Shown here: positions 22,277-34,845 of the stretch, in pieces
How positions within the stretch are numbered: the first letter of the stretch is position 1
How the letters are laid out: each line of letters starts with the position of its first letter
Source of the DNA: Gymnopus androsaceus JB14
Taxonomy: Eukaryota > Basidiomycota > Agaricomycetes > Agaricales > Omphalotaceae
NCBI GenBank assembly: GCA_009733575.1
Contig: ML769457.1
Span: forward strand, 184,377-248,376
Length of the DNA stretch: 64,000 nt
Reading direction: 5' to 3'
Notes under the pieces: model-generated
What the model was told of the DNA's origin: nothing
The model's input: only the letters and a program-made list of their open reading frames with translations
Database searches by the model: none
Position numbers and translations under genes: made by a program

Positions 22277-23124
22277 ATGCTGAACACCTGTCCTCCTCAC
22301 CAATATTGTCTTCAGGAAAAGGGCAAGCTAGATGCTTGTATGCTAGCTACCTTTGATGGCAACGACTCAAAACTAGATAGCTCAGCTGACAATGCTGGAC
22401 CAGCTTTAGCACCGTCCAGGGAACAGGTTGACCACTGCATTGGTGGTGGGGATTACTTTCTCTCATCCACCAGAGGTGGATGAATGTGAGGAGAAGAATT
22501 GGGGACAGGTTCATGGCTTGGAGGACATCAGCCTTATGCCTGCTGAACAATATCTTTGGGCTGAAGGTTGCTGCGAGGAGAGATGGCATAACATGCAAGA
22601 CAAGAATACTGCTTGCTTGGTTGGGAGGTTTATGGAGTGCAGGTGGATTGCTTCCTTTGATGTTACTCAAGTGCTGCAACATGATTTGTAGTAGAGAGCA
22701 GTGAGTCTTCTAATCTCCAGACTTGTTCTGTTGCTGATATTGCCTTTTTTCCCTACAGATCAAAGTATCCATTGTCCATGCTTTGCCACTATATGTTGGC
22801 TGAGGTAGAGGAGCATAGGATTACAGGAGAAGGCAGGCCAGAGGGGAAGCTTGCTATCTCTTATGATGTGCTTTGCAAGCTCTCAAAGACAGTCAAGAGG
22901 AGCCCTTTGAAGAATCTGGCAGAATGAGGCAACTACCTTCCTGCCATTGGCACTATGCATGGCTATACTCACAAGCTGAGAATGCCAATTGCTTTTCCTC
23001 ATGCTTTATTAGACTCAGACCCAGCTGGCTATAATGGCCTGATGAACTTCAATGACAATCAATTGAAGAACCAGGCTGAACAGCCGACTGGTATTTTTGG
23101 AAGCGTTTTAGGACGGTTGCCTTA
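22277..23124 (+). pseudogene. KDZ-type transposase relic
   Basis: KDZ (Kyakuja-Dileera-Zisupton) elements are DNA transposons common in agaricomycetes. The relic reads YFLSSTRGG after a GGGD block (family: DYFLSPEEVD), then CRWIASFDVTQVLQHD. Next comes an intron-like gap and SKYPLSMLCHYMLAEVEE, ISYDVLCKLSKT, SPLKNLAE and GTMHGYTHKLRM, matching the family's sequence for the conserved YDIGC and HGY.H blocks. A TGA at 22925-22927 interrupts the run and the YDIGC block reads YDVLC. The flanking domains and terminal repeats are missing. Confidence 0.7.
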
Positions 23125-23303
23125 AGCACCCATTTGTCTCAATTGAACTGACAATTTAAAACTTTGGCTAGAAAATTATCTCTGCTTCATCTCTGCTTTC
23201 CGCATACTTGAAAACTCTATGCTATGCAGAATTCTTCAGGCATTAACAGTATTTACTTTGCTAAGCTTAATTCTTTGATCTGATTGAATGACAGCTGATT
23301 TAC

Positions 23304-24986
23304 GTGCATGGCGTTCTCGTGGATACACGCCACTTGAGAACCTTGAAGCCTGAGAAGACACGGGTAGCTTCAGACACACTGTGTAAACTATTCAATGTTC
23401 CCTCTCTTTGTGACTACCAGGTTCAGGCTGGCCAGAATGCACTTTTGGGCAAGAATACATTCCTTGACATCCCCACTGGAGGTGGAAAAACTCTCGCATT
23501 CTACTATTCTCTCTTTTATCACTGGCAACCCGGAATTACTTTGAAGAAGGCTCAAAAGATAATTCTTGTGCTTGGGCCAATCAGCAGGCTGCTGGCCTCG
23601 CAAGCAAAATCACTGCAGGAAATAGGGGTACCTGCAGTGTCCATGACTGGGGAGGCTGCTGAACTGGAGACTATACTGAGAGTAGGTTTATTTGACTTAT
23701 TACTCGGATTTGTTTAATTTATCTTTGCTTAGGATTTTGGAAATGGTTCATATCATGTAAGGTTTGCAGGACCGGAAGCGGACATTGTTGATGAAGCTCA
23801 TAACATTACTGAATGGGGTACTGATGAGTTTTGACCGGAATTCAGCTGTATCGCTGCTCTCCTTGCTTGTCTACCTGATGGTGTTCCTGTCATCGCTGCT
23901 TCTGCCACAGTACCTCCCGAGGTTATTGCAGATATTTGGGACAAACTGGGATTTGGTAATACCTTTGAAACCATTTCTGTCTCGAATGCAAAACCAAATG
24001 TAGCCCTTTCAGTCCATATGCTGCAGCATCCACGTGACTCCTTTGCCAACCTCCTCTCCCTTTTCCCACTTGGTGGCTCAACAGTGGAGTTTTTTCCGCA
24101 AACTATAATCTATGTCAACAGTCGCATAGAAGCCAAATGAATCCAGGACTTTCTCACTGCGGCATTCGACCAGAGTATATACCTTTGGTTGCATTTGAAT
24201 TTTATCACTGTGTCATTGCAGATGACCAGAAAGTAATTATTGAGGAGGCGATTGCAAATGGAACACTTCGAGCTGTTTCTGCGACAGATGCGTTAGGCAT
24301 GGTATGTTTTCTTATTACTAACTTCTTGTATCACACTCATGTTTGATTCAGGGCATGGATTTTTGAGGTATAAAGTGTGTCATCCTTTGGATGGAACCCC
24401 GAACAGTTTAATTCACTCATTCAAAAAATTGGTCGCTGCATTCACATCTTCTCCAATCTGGGAGAAGCAATTATTTTCATTACTAAAGCTGCGCTCAAAC
24501 ACTTTACAGTTGAGTTTGATATTAGGAGTGTAGAGAAAGGAGTGAGTGGTGAGAGGAATGGATGTGAGGAGGAGGAGATTGAGCAACAGAGAGAGGAGGA
24601 GCCAGAGATAGAAGATAATGGATCCAAGAGTAGTGAGGATGAGCATGATCAAGACATCATCCCTGAGAGGTAGTTTTTCAACACCTCTTTCTTTGCTCAA
24701 TGCCGATTTTTCTTTTTCAGTAATGATGATGCTGCAAGGCTTACCAGTCGCGAACCCCCAACCAAACAACAACGAGTTACCAAATGGAAGAAGGTCCTGA
24801 CTCGCATTGAAGCCCAGGATTAATGGCTCCTGCCATGGTTCCTCACTACAACCAAATGCCGCTGTATACCTTGGGATAAATTTTTCGACAATGATTCCAA
24901 AGGTAATGCAACATTTATTATTATTCTTTCAAGCTGATTACAAGATTTTTTTCTTAGCACCATCTCCTTTCCCTGCTCCTCCTGGT
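23304..24986 (+). pseudogene. RecQ-like DNA helicase gene, 5' part, cut by a retrotransposon
   Basis: This is an SF2 helicase of the RecQ-like type found in many copies in agaricomycete genomes. Motif I reads DIPTGGGKT, motif Ia region VLGPISRLLASQ, motif II VDEAHNI followed by TEWG, and motif III AASATV. Later come TIIYVNSR and a charged acidic linker, then VTKWKKVLTRIEAQD and IPWDKFFDNDS. TGA stops at 23832-23834 and 24138-24140 and a TAA after IEAQD break the frame. A last intron (24903-24957) is followed by APSPFPAPPG, where the LTR starts. The reading frame resumes on the minus strand at 49,598 and below with CCDSCEPDKFP, a zinc-binding RecQ-type segment. The gene was therefore split by insertion plus inversion. 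Confidence 0.75.
24982..24986 (+). other. Target-site duplication CTGGT (left copy)
   Basis: The five bases CTGGT immediately precede the TGTCATG start of the left LTR. The same five bases, in the same orientation relative to the LTR element, follow the end of the other LTR (ACCAG at 49599-49603 on the plus strand). Confidence 0.8.
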
Positions 24987-25558
24987 TGTCATGCCCTGTA
25001 CCACTGATTTCACTATCTTCAACCCTCTAACCCTCCCAATCCTATGCATAACCTACCCTACTGACCCGACAACTGCCCGCTAAGTCCACTACGTATCTCA
25101 GCTACTTCCGTACATGCTTACTACTCACCAATCCCACATCCCGCATGTATATAATCCATAAACTCCCTTGGAGGATCCCTTGTCTTGATATTAACCTGTT
25201 TACCTCCTGTATTTCTTGTTTTCTCTCTATTTTCTTATATTTCTGTCAATTCATCTACTTTCTCAATACACGCTTGTTTTGGCTTCCGCTTTTCAACTCA
25301 CATGTCGACTTGACTGCCAACAAGCTCATACAACAACCAGACTCGCCGCCATTCGACCAATCGATGTCAGCTCACACAACTAGACTCAGAACTCATATTC
25401 GGGAGCTTTGGCATTCCCAATCCACCCGCTTCTCATTATTAGTCTTTGACTAGCCCACCCGCACACATATTTGATCGCGGATCTTGTCCGCCTTTTATAC
25501 TAAGGCCACAAAGCTACTTCTAGTACTTTTCCTCAAGACCGTTGACCCTGGTCTTACA
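24987..25558 (+). repeat. 5' LTR of the chromovirus (572 bp)
   Basis: It begins TGTCATGCCCTG and ends GGTCTTACA, with TG...CA ends. It is highly similar (roughly 97% by eye over the first 140 bp) to the inverted copy at 49604-50174. gag begins 29 bp downstream. A TATATAA at about 25148 may be the promoter TATA box. Confidence 0.88.
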
Positions 25559-25586
25559 CAATATCAAGACCAAACCATTGTCGAAT

Positions 25587-27394
25587 ATGTCGGGGATGTT
25601 CACAGTACCACCTTCCTCATCCACTGGACAACAGGAGGGTAACACACAACAACAACGAGAAGCTCCCAACTTTGGGAATTACCAATGGGGAGAACAAGGA
25701 CAACACCTTTCTGCGGGATCCCAAGGATCCAGCACCAATAGGGTATTTGGACTGTTACCCGCTGAGGTTACCCCTCTGACAGCCGCGGTAGCCTATGCAC
25801 CTCCTGATTGGCAACACCTGCTAATACAAACAGTTGCACAGGGTCAACACATTCAGACCCTTCAACCGCCCACATTGGCATTCTACCTGGGGCTACCCGC
25901 ACTGCCAGGATCATCAGGAATCTCCCCTGATAATACTCAGGGTTGAAGACAATTCTGTACAATGTCAATGGGAGTGGGAGTGTACCGCCCGACAGACATC
26001 TCACCATCTTTGAGGGGGAGACATGCCCAACAAGCACCCCCGCAGGAGCTTCGTTATACTCCACAGGGAGCCCCTGACAAAGAACGTCAGAATTCGGAAG
26101 CTCAACAATTGGAAACTAGCTCCCAACGGCGTAGGAGTAGTACCATGGGGGACTTCATCTTGAGGGCAAGACAACCCTCCCTATCTTTGATAGAGATGGA
26201 TCAATTGGGGGGAATGATTGGACCTCGACCGTCCTCCGGGACCACATTCCGACCGCAGGATCTTCTGACGGCAAATTGTTGCACCTGGGCCAACCTGGCT
26301 CACGTCTCCCACTACTTCCTGCAGGAGATGGGACTGCCGGCGGAAGGGAGTTTGACCCCTTCACAACTACAGGAAATGTTTCTCGAGATATGCCAATGAC
26401 CCATACCAGTACAAGCGGGTCACCCCATGGTGTCCAGTTTCCTGTCCGTCGCAGAAAATCACTGCAACTTGCTGTGGTTCTTCAATGTGCTCTTGGATCC
26501 AGAAGTTATCCAGCGCATTAATGAAGCTTCCCAAACGTCTAACACTGACAGGGGGCCACTTCCCCTCACCCCATCCTACCATGGAAATAGACCAGGTTTG
26601 GATTGGGACCAAGGGGGAAGAAGCATCTCCTCAGAGGCTGCACGAATTGCTTGGGAAGCCTCGCATGCACGATGGGAGGGAAACAACACTGTCCACCCAC
26701 CAATCACCCACTACAAATGGCAGCACAGGATTCGAACTGATCCCTTAGCACGAGCTACACCGGTTGCGTCTCGGACGCTCGACCCAACAGTGCAATCAGG
26801 AGGAATACCTGAAGGTGGGGGGTCAGCTGCCGTGGTCCGACCTCAACAAGAGCGGACGACAAATAGACGTCATCCCGCTGATGTCCACCTGGAGGGCACC
26901 ATGACTCCTCTGAGGGGAACGTCTGCATTTGGAGATAGGTGGGGCCAAACCATCTATAGTGTAGCACTGTCAGGGGAGGGGAGATTCAATGTGAGCACAT
27001 CCAAAACGTGACATGTTTCCCATCAAATGCAATTGGACAAAATCATGTTGAAACCTGGTGCAACACTCACCCCAGAAGAGTTGGAGCAGGCAAAGAAGCT
27101 GAAACGGGCAATAGAAGAGGATGATGACCAGCAACAGTATCTGCTACTTACTGTGAATGACGGAGGACAGCAGGCAGCTGACCCTACCTCTACTGCTCAT
27201 TCTACTGCTCATGACCCCTCCTTTGCACCCTCCAATAACCCTCCGACTCTGACTCTTCCGCCCGAAGGACCAAGAAACCCCTTGCCGTATTTGCAACCAC
27301 CATTGATGTGGAGAGAATGGGGGGAAAGTGTATCGCGAACACAGGAAGAGAATCCAGACGTCTTGGGATCCCCAGGGTTACTCCACAGTATGCA
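25587..27394 (+). pseudogene. gag: Chromovirus gag, 5' part, with three in-frame TGA codons
   Basis: One reading frame runs from MSGMFTVPPSSS at 25587 to the foldback insertion at 27395. It is interrupted only by TGA at 25944, 26397 and 27009. The product is Gln/Pro-rich with blocks such as QQREAPNFGNYQWG, LPAEVTPLTAAVAYAPPDW and MLKPGATLTPEELEQAKKLKRAIEE. It has no strong match to a named domain, as expected for the variable N-terminal gag region. Arg (CGA) would fit at each TGA. Confidence 0.75.
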
Positions 27395-28311
27395 GTAAGG
27401 CTTTTTAAAAACATAGTGATAAGACTTCGTAGAGCTTTTGTAAAGAGCTATGATAACTTCTGGAGCCCCGGGAATATGGCTGGGCAGCTGCTAAAATCCG
27501 GCCTGGCACCCAGGGCGCTTATTTGGCAGCCCACGGCACCTTTGGCACCCTCCCAAAATGGCAGAGACCATCAAATACTGTTTATCCATAAGTTTTTAAA
27601 AAGATTGTGATAAGGTGATACACCTAGCCCAATGCCTGCCCACTGGCGCCTATAGCATAGTGCGCTCACCGGCGCTTATTTTGGAAAAAATGTCGGTGAT
27701 TAGGCTTGATAAATACTGAAAAAATCATGAAAAATACTGAAAATATTCAGGCAGCAGGAATGCACCCTGTGCTGCTTTAATGTTTGTCACATGATTTGGG
27801 ACTTGATTTTAGTGCCCACAGGGGCTATTTTGCGGAAAAATTGAAAATTAGGCCTCATAAATCCCGGAAAAATCCTGGAAAAATTGTAAAAAAATGTGGA
27901 AAATATTTAGGGATGTATCACAATCACATGACCCTGGACCTTTTGCAAAAAAAAACCCAATAATGGATAATAATCACAAAAAATCAGAAATTTCTCATAA
28001 AACAGGAGCAGGGGTAGGGATATACACCATACCATATATGGTTATGATGACATTCTATAAATATGATTAGAGTGGCACTGTAAAATATGGTCATAGTGGC
28101 ACTGTATGAACATGGTTAGAGTGGCACTACATTTACAGTGGCACCAGTATGATTACAGTGGCACTATAAAATATGGTCATGGTGGCACTGTATGAATATG
28201 GTTAGGGTGGCACTATATTTACAGTGGCACCATATAAATATGGTTACAGTGGCACTGTATAAATATTCTTACAGTAGCACTGTATGAATATTGTTATGGT
28301 ACCACCATATA

Positions 28312-28574
28312 CAGTGACAGCAAAATCAAACCTGCACCCCTGATTTGGGAGCGGCATACATTCCTGGCGCTAAACTTTTTTTGTACTGCTTTTTTGGCAA
28401 TACTGTAGTATTACAACTATGTACTGTACTCTATGCTATTCCTGGTGTGAATACAGGCCATACTCACTTGAAAATTACTAATATTGACATGAGGAGGACT
28501 TTTTCTGTGTGGTAAGAGCTGGCAACACATGCAGTTTCTGAATTGGGGATGTAGGTTTGATTTTGCTGTCACTG
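28312..28574. mobile_element. 263-bp MITE in FB1 left arm, TA-flanked (Tc1/mariner-like)
   Basis: Ends are CAGTGACAGCAAAATCAAACCTGCA and its near-perfect inverse, flanked on both sides by TA (28310-28311 and 28575-28576). No ORF. The TA duplication and CAGTG-type ends fit a Tc1/mariner-derived MITE. Confidence 0.75.
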
Positions 28575-28658
28575 TAAATATGGTTAAAATATCACCATAT
28601 AAATTATAAATACAGTTATGGTACTGCTATGTTAACATGGTTATGGAACAGCCACTAG

Positions 28659-28946
28659 CATCAGCAAACCCTGTATTTTGCATTTTAATTTTGACAGCAA
28701 TATATATAAAATTCCCAGCGCTCCCAGAGCCCCCAGCGCTGGCCAGAACCGGCCAGTGCTTGCCAGTGCTGTCAAAAATATAAACTTGTATGAAAATTTA
28801 TTTTAATTTCCAAATAAGGCAATTTTGAGGCCACTGGGAGCTCTGGCCAGCACCGGCCAGACCATCTGGGTGCTGGAGTGCTGGAGCTCTGGAGACACTG
28901 TCCACCACTTGCAAGAGCTGGCCACATCATACATGTTTTGCTGATG
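28659..28946. mobile_element. 288-bp insertion in FB1 left arm with CATCAGCAAA inverted ends
   Basis: The ends are CATCAGCAAA and, inverted, CATCAGCAAAA. It is flanked by AG on both sides. The matching position in the right arm (near 29657, CACTAGGGATC) lacks it, which is the empty site. The interior is rich in CCAGCGCTGGCCAG-type short palindromes. Confidence 0.75.
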
Positions 28947-29721
28947 AGGGATCCGCACTATGACTGTATGATATGGCTTACAGTTACAGTTATACAGGTA
29001 CTTGTAATTGTACTATAAAGAGTGTCTGAGGACACTTTTTACAGCCATATTTATATGGTTGCTGTACAGGTATCTCATACAGCAAGATTACAGTATCATT
29101 ACTGGTTTTGACCAACTATTCAATCATGTATTGACTATGAGTACAGTATAGCTCAGTACCATGGATGAAACTAACCAGTATATTCACTAACATAGGATAT
29201 GGCTTTATGTCTGAGTTATGACAGTTACAGTACTACAATACCAATGCAAGTGTAGTGTCAATGTACTTGTAACTCAGAAAGGTAACTCATGTGATGGAGT
29301 TTGGGTGACTTGAGATATACAAGTACATTGACAGCTAAGGTACTGTGATATACTGGTACAGAAGCATGATATGACTTGTGTTAATTGCAGTCCTACTTTT
29401 ATATGTTATAGTACCGCTATGACTAGAATGATATGGCTGTATTGGAGTAGTACTGATAACTCCATGTGAGTATATGCATAGTATCATCAGGACTGGGTAC
29501 TCTTGTACTATTACAACCAACTGTTCATGGATTTCGGAAAAATACACAATAGAAAACAACAGAAAAGATACCAAAACCTTGAGGATGAATTCACTCCAAA
29601 CAATTACAAGTACCTGTATAACTGTAATTGTAAGCCATATCATACAGTTATAGTGCAGATCCCTAGTGGCTGTTCCATAACCATATTTACATGGCAGTAC
29701 CATAACTGTATTTATAATTTA

Positions 29722-30148
29722 TAGTGTGTGACTCGGGTCAAGTTGGGTGCCCAAAACATCAACCCAACCTGGAGCCAAGGCTATACCCATACCTGGTTCA
29801 ACAGGTATGGGTTTCTCATGGTTGGGTTAGGTTACAGTTTCCTCCAGACACCAGGAATCCCATATAGAAATACAAACCAATAATGACATCATAACCAAAA
29901 AGAACTCAATTTTTTTTGTGATATGACATCATACTTGAGGGTTCAGGTATTCTTGTATCAAAAAAAACAGTACAGTACTACAAATTTACTAAGATCAAGT
30001 ACAGCTATGAGATCAATACACAAAAAATATTCTTGACCCTGGATGGATCCAGGTGGGTCTTGGGTCTGCAGAGCTGGACCCAACCCAACCCAGCACAGCC
30101 ACCTGACCCGGAAACCTGGCTCACCCAGCATACCTGGGCCACACACTA
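29722..30148. mobile_element. 427-bp hAT-like MITE in FB1 right arm with 8-bp target duplication
   Basis: The ends are TAGTGTGTGAC and, inverted, TAGTGTGTGGC. ATAATTTA is duplicated at 29714-29721 and 30149-30156. The opposite arm near 28590-28610 has the uninterrupted site (CATATAAATTATAAATACAG), so the 8-bp duplication is verified within this window. hAT assignment rests on the 8-bp duplication. Confidence 0.85.
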
Positions 30149-30533
30149 ATAATTTATATGGTAATGTTTTAACCATACTCATACAGTGCCAGCATGACCA
30201 TATTTTATAGTGCCACTTTAACCATATTCATACAATGCCACCATGAACATATTTTATAGTACCACCATGACCATATTTTACAGTGCCACCCTAATCATAT
30301 TTATAGAATGTCATCATAACCATATATGGTATGGTGTATATCCCTACCCCTGCTGCTGTTTTATGAGAAATTTCTGATATTTTGTAATTATTATGCATTA
30401 TTGGGTTTTTTTTGCAAAAGATCCAGGGTCATGTGATTGCAATACATCCCTGAATATTTTCCACATTTTTTACAATTTTTCCAGGATTTTTCCGGGATTT
30501 ATGAGGCCTAATTTTCGATTTTTCCGCAAAATA

Positions 30534-30942
30534 CAGAGGCAGCCAAAAGATATTCCCCACCTTAATATGGTAGATTATTCCCACAGCTTGCTGGCCTCCC
30601 AATACCTTCCCATACCTTTTGAAGTTTAATTGAAAGGAACAGAAGATAAATGGTTTAGAAGTAAATTATTATTTTGAGAGATCTACTGAAGATTTCTAAG
30701 CAGTTTGAGAGTGATAAACCTACACAGTAAGTATGCCATAATAGCTACATCACAACTTGTAAGTGCAAATTTTCAATGTGTTATCCTGGCACTACTTTAG
30801 TGGGCCGCAATGTATACATTATATACAATAGAAACAGTTCCTAGAATTGTATTCAGTCAGATTTCAGGATATACAAGGAGACCAGCTAGCTGTGGGAACA
30901 ATTTTCTATATTAAGGTGGGGAATATCTTTTGGCCGCCTCTG
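30534..30942. mobile_element. 409-bp Tc1/mariner-like MITE in FB1 right arm
   Basis: The inverted ends CAGAGGC(A/G)GCCAAAAGAT continue for about 35 bp and are flanked by TA. The left arm at about 27825-27840 holds the empty site (AGGGGCTATTTTGCGG), so the insertion post-dates formation of the palindrome. Confidence 0.85.
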
Positions 30943-31347
30943 TAAGCCCCTGTGGGTGCTAAAATCAAGTCCCAAATCATGTGACAAAAATTAAAGTCAG
31001 TACAGGGTGCATTCCCACTGCCTGAATATTTTCAGTATTTTTCATGATTTTTTCAGTATTTATCAAGCCTAATCACCGACATTTTTTCCAAAATAAGCGC
31101 CGGAGGGCGGAAATAAGCACCAGTGAGCGTACTATGCTATAGGTGCCAGTGGGCGGGCATTGGGCTAGATGTATCACCTTATCACAATCTTTTTAAAAAC
31201 TTATGGCTAAACAGTATTTGATGGTATTCTGCCATTTTGGGAGGGTGCCGAAGGTGCTGTGGGCCGCCGAATAAGTGCCCTGGGTGCCAGGCCAGATTTT
31301 ACAAAAGCTCTACGAAGTCTTATCAACATTTTTTTAAAAGGCTTTAC

Positions 31348-33694
31348 AGCATCGGTTGGTTACTCAAACCCGCTTCCCTTGAAACAGTACAGGAGGAAGA
31401 TGGCAACAGTATCTATACGAACAAGGGGGAGGATCACACAGCTCGCCCGCCAAGGTCTCCACATTCTGCGGAAGGAACAAGAAGGGAAATCCCAATTCCT
31501 GAACTGGAGCAGAATGCAAGTGCTCCTCAGGTTTTTCGGACGATTGGGGAGCTCCCGCAAACACAACCTGAATATGCACTAGGTCGGAACCAGACGTGGG
31601 ACGTAGCTCGTGGCCACAACATCAGAGAGTGAGGGAGGGACAGGCAACGTGGCATATCCGAGATAGCCCGCCCCATAGTTCCAGACAGGCACTACAGGCA
31701 GCGGGAGGGATTGCGGGAGGGGAACCTTGAAGGGGGGAGGTAGAAACTGGGTTACCAAAAGCCCTTTTGGATCCAGGCGTAATAGGAAGAGGGATCAAGA
31801 AGAGGGAGGGATAAGGGGAAATCAGTACCACACCCAGTGGCTGCCATACTCAATTCCCACACAAACCGCATTCCAGCCTCCTACCCAATCCCCACAAAAC
31901 CTTGCGCCACCTGCCATCCCACCTAACACTCAAGGAGTGCCCCCGCCCGTTCAACCGCAAGGGCCAGCAAACATTCCATACATGTACAGACCCCCCGCTC
32001 TCCCTCCTGCACCATTCATTCAAGCTCCAAATCAACTAAATTGGAATTGGAACTATGCGGGTGCACAAGGGCAGAATGCTAATATGGGAGGAGGACCTCC
32101 CAATCCAGGCGGGCCAGGAGGACCCCCAGGCGGATGGGGAGGCCCACCTGCGGGACCACCTACAGGACCACCACTTGGACCATGGGGACAATTAGGACTG
32201 ATGGGAGGGGGAGGACCACCAGGAGGACCACCAGGGGACCTTACGGTGGGCCGCCACCTGGACCACCTGGAGCACCTCCACCCCCAACAGGCTATCCTCA
32301 ATGGTGGGACGGAATACGTTGGATGGCGATCCCGGGACCCCAGGGTGAAAGAGGCGAACAGGGACCACCTGGAAGGGAGAATGGAGACTTTCGAGCGGAA
32401 GGACAGGATCAATGCGGAATCGAAAATCGATGTCAGGAAACCTGACGATTTCACGGGAAAAGACCATCAACTCTTCCGCCCGTGGATATCACAGATCCTA
32501 CGAGTATTCGCAGCAAAACCCACAATCCATGAAGAGGACTCGACCAAGGTGGCATACGCAGTCAGTTTCCTCAGAGAAGCGGCCGCAATCCACTATCAGA
32601 ATCTCCTGGACAGAGAGATTATGAGTGGAGTACAGAATACCGCTCTTCATGTGTGGGATGACTTCGTGCAAGTCTTTGGCGAGATATTCGGTCTTCCGAA
32701 CGAGAAATTGGATGCACAATCCAAACTCTCTTGGATATCCCAACAACCCTACGAATCCTTCGCCAATTTCATCATTCGGTTCGAAGAATACGCCTTCCGA
32801 ACAGGGTACAACGACGATGCCCTGATTCACAACCTGTTGTCCGCAGTACACGAGTGGTTAGTTCTTTCCATTGCAAGTCAACCCAGCCCACCCAATACGT
32901 ATGTCGGATGGACGAGGAGGATGATGCAACTCGATGGATCGGTAAGGGGATACCGAGAGGGGCTTCCTCGTCGTTCCTCTGGGGCGACTCGAGTTGAACC
33001 CCAAATCGCGTACCAACCCTTGCCCGCAATTCCATACGCTCAGGCTGTTCCGGTTCAACCCCAATATCGGCCTGTAGCACGCATTGAAGCAAATCCTGCA
33101 AACACACCGCAGACGACAGCATCACGAGCTCGGAACTGGAGAAATCGACAAAGAGGAGCTGCCGCCTGGGAAGGAAACCCAGGAAACTCGCCCGACAGTC
33201 ACCCGCAAGCACACTTGGAAGAAGTTAACGACACGTCGGGCCACGGACATGGACACTCTTCCTCATCAGAACATGTTTGTGCTTGTCACGATGGGGGGGA
33301 CTTTACAGGAGTTTCGCTTAGAGCAGCCAGAGTACCCTGGACCCCGCAAGAGCGGGCGGAAATGAATCGTCGGAGGGCGCAAAACCTCTGCCTACGATGT
33401 GGGGGCCAGGGCCATTATCAGGCAAGCTGCGAAAATCCTGAATCTAAATTGCCACCGAAGGAGGGTGGCAACGAGGGTGATTCAACTCACCCAAATAAGG
33501 ATATCATGCGTGCAGTATTCTCTCCAGACGGAACCACCGACCCAACAAGTCCTGGAACGGGCATACTGCGGGCGGTGTTCTCTGTCGAGGATAGGGAAGA
33601 GTCGCAGAACGAATGGAAGCTCGTTGAAGACGAGGAGGTCCTTCCTTTCAGTTCGGACTCGGGAAATGGAGCGGGGGCTCCGGGAAGGAAATAG
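31348..33694 (+). pseudogene. gag: Chromovirus gag, 3' part with zinc knuckle
   Basis: The frame from about 31,727 encodes a Pro/Gly-rich region, then the capsid-like core (KIDVRKPDDFTGKDHQLF, AVSFLREAAAIHYQNLLD, LSWISQQPYESFANFIIRFEEYAF). A CCHC zinc knuckle, CLRCGGQGHYQASC, is at about 33,388-33,430. The stop is at 33,692. Between 31,348 and 31,727 the frame is disturbed. The Pro/Gly segment at 32,080-32,240 is close to collagen-like repeats (GPPGGPPG). The pol frame overlaps in the -1 frame. Confidence 0.85.
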
Positions 33695-34845
33695 AGGAAT
33701 CTCGGGGCCCCGTTTCACCCGTCATAGGTCGAGCAGCGCACACGGGGGCGACACCAGCTCGACTATCCTCAAGGTCCCATAACTCCTTTATCGTCACGAC
33801 AAAACTACCATTTTCGAATACAGACACGGATGTAAATTATAACACATTAATAGATTCCGGTGCTACAAAATCTTTTGTCGATTGGTCCATCGCTAAGGCT
33901 TTCCCTCAAAACACTAAGAAACTGCTAACTCCAGTCCCTCTTGAACTATTTGACGGAAAACCAACCTCAGCGGGAGCAATAACCTTGACTTTTACGGACG
34001 TTGTGAGCTTTGCGGACGGGACTCTCCACACCGTCGAGTTCTTTGTGACTCGTCTACACCCAACAGCACCGATAGTGCTGGGACTGCCCTGGCTACAGGA
34101 ACACAATCCAGATATCAACTGGACTGACCTGAGCCTGGGTTTCCGCTTAACAAATGCACGCATATCAGCTGCATTATGTGGGGAACTACAAATCCCCACC
34201 CAGGAGGAGATAGTGACGGAAGAAGGAGAGGAGAAGGAAGCAGGGGACGCGGCAAAACGATCGAAGGAATTTCGACGTACCGTGGAATTAGAGGAAGCGG
34301 ACGAGGAGGACGAAGAGCGGGTGACATTCGAGGGAGGGATACATCCTGAGGAAAGACTGGGCTCAGGAGATCCCCTCCTCATGGATATTAATGAATGGCT
34401 GCAAAGAGAGGATGAGTCGAGACGTAGGAGAGGGCGGGAGGAAGAAGGGGAGGTAGAAGAACAAGCAGGAGACTCCATAAACCCACCCGAAAACACAGCC
34501 AATCCATCACCATCACCATCGCCCGACTCACCCGCAAGTGTGGAACCTGTGAAAATCGAATTGGCGGAATCAGCATTCGAACAGAAATTTAGGGAATGGG
34601 AATCTCGATGGGAGGAACGGACGTCTAACTGGCCCGCACGCAAGCAACGAAGGAGATGGAAGTACCAGCATTCCAAACCTCCCCTAGAACGATACGTCCA
34701 GTACCAGAGTCAATCAACAAAATCCCATCTAGAGACGGGCGGACGCCGAGAGGGTCAATGCGGAAGGTCAATTTCTCGCAAAAGAGCCAAAACCCAGTGT
34801 TACGAACATCCGACCCGAACATCAAAGGGAAACCCGTTAGCCTAA
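33695..34845 (+). pseudogene. pol: Chromovirus aspartic protease region of pol
   Basis: In the -1 frame relative to gag, the pol frame is open across the gag stop. The retropepsin motif is LIDSGATKSFVD at about 33,850-33,885, and PIVLGLPWLQEHNPDINW follows. A long acidic/charged linker with REERT and RRGREEEGEVEE composition leads towards RT. The frame ends at 34,845 while the RT frame is already open, so a frameshift lies at about 34,660-34,740. The catalytic Asp of DSGA is intact. Confidence 0.82.

Larger units (their letters stand above)
27395..31347. mobile_element. Large palindromic (foldback) element FB1, about 3.95 kb, inserted in gag
   Basis: The two ends are long inverted repeats. 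The left arm begins GTAAGGCTTTTTAAAAA and the right arm, read backwards, GTAAAGCCTTTTAAAAA; both continue with TGATAAGACTTCGTAGAGC. Arms match for more than 1 kb, to about 29,015 on the left and 29,590 on the right, after removing smaller insertions. They consist of diverged modules of about 130-150 bp (TTTTCC..AAAAAT...ATAAATCC..GAAAAAT...AATATTCAGG...CACATGATTT) and arrays of a TATGGTTA..GTGGCACTGTA unit (28020-28310; 30150-30330). No protein-coding gene is apparent. A clear target duplication was not found. The insertion truncates gag, which resumes at 31,348. Confidence 0.8.

Noticed and set aside
29335..29703. 122-aa minus-strand open frame in FB1
   Set aside because: Biased AT-rich composition within palindromic satellite-like sequence; no motif.
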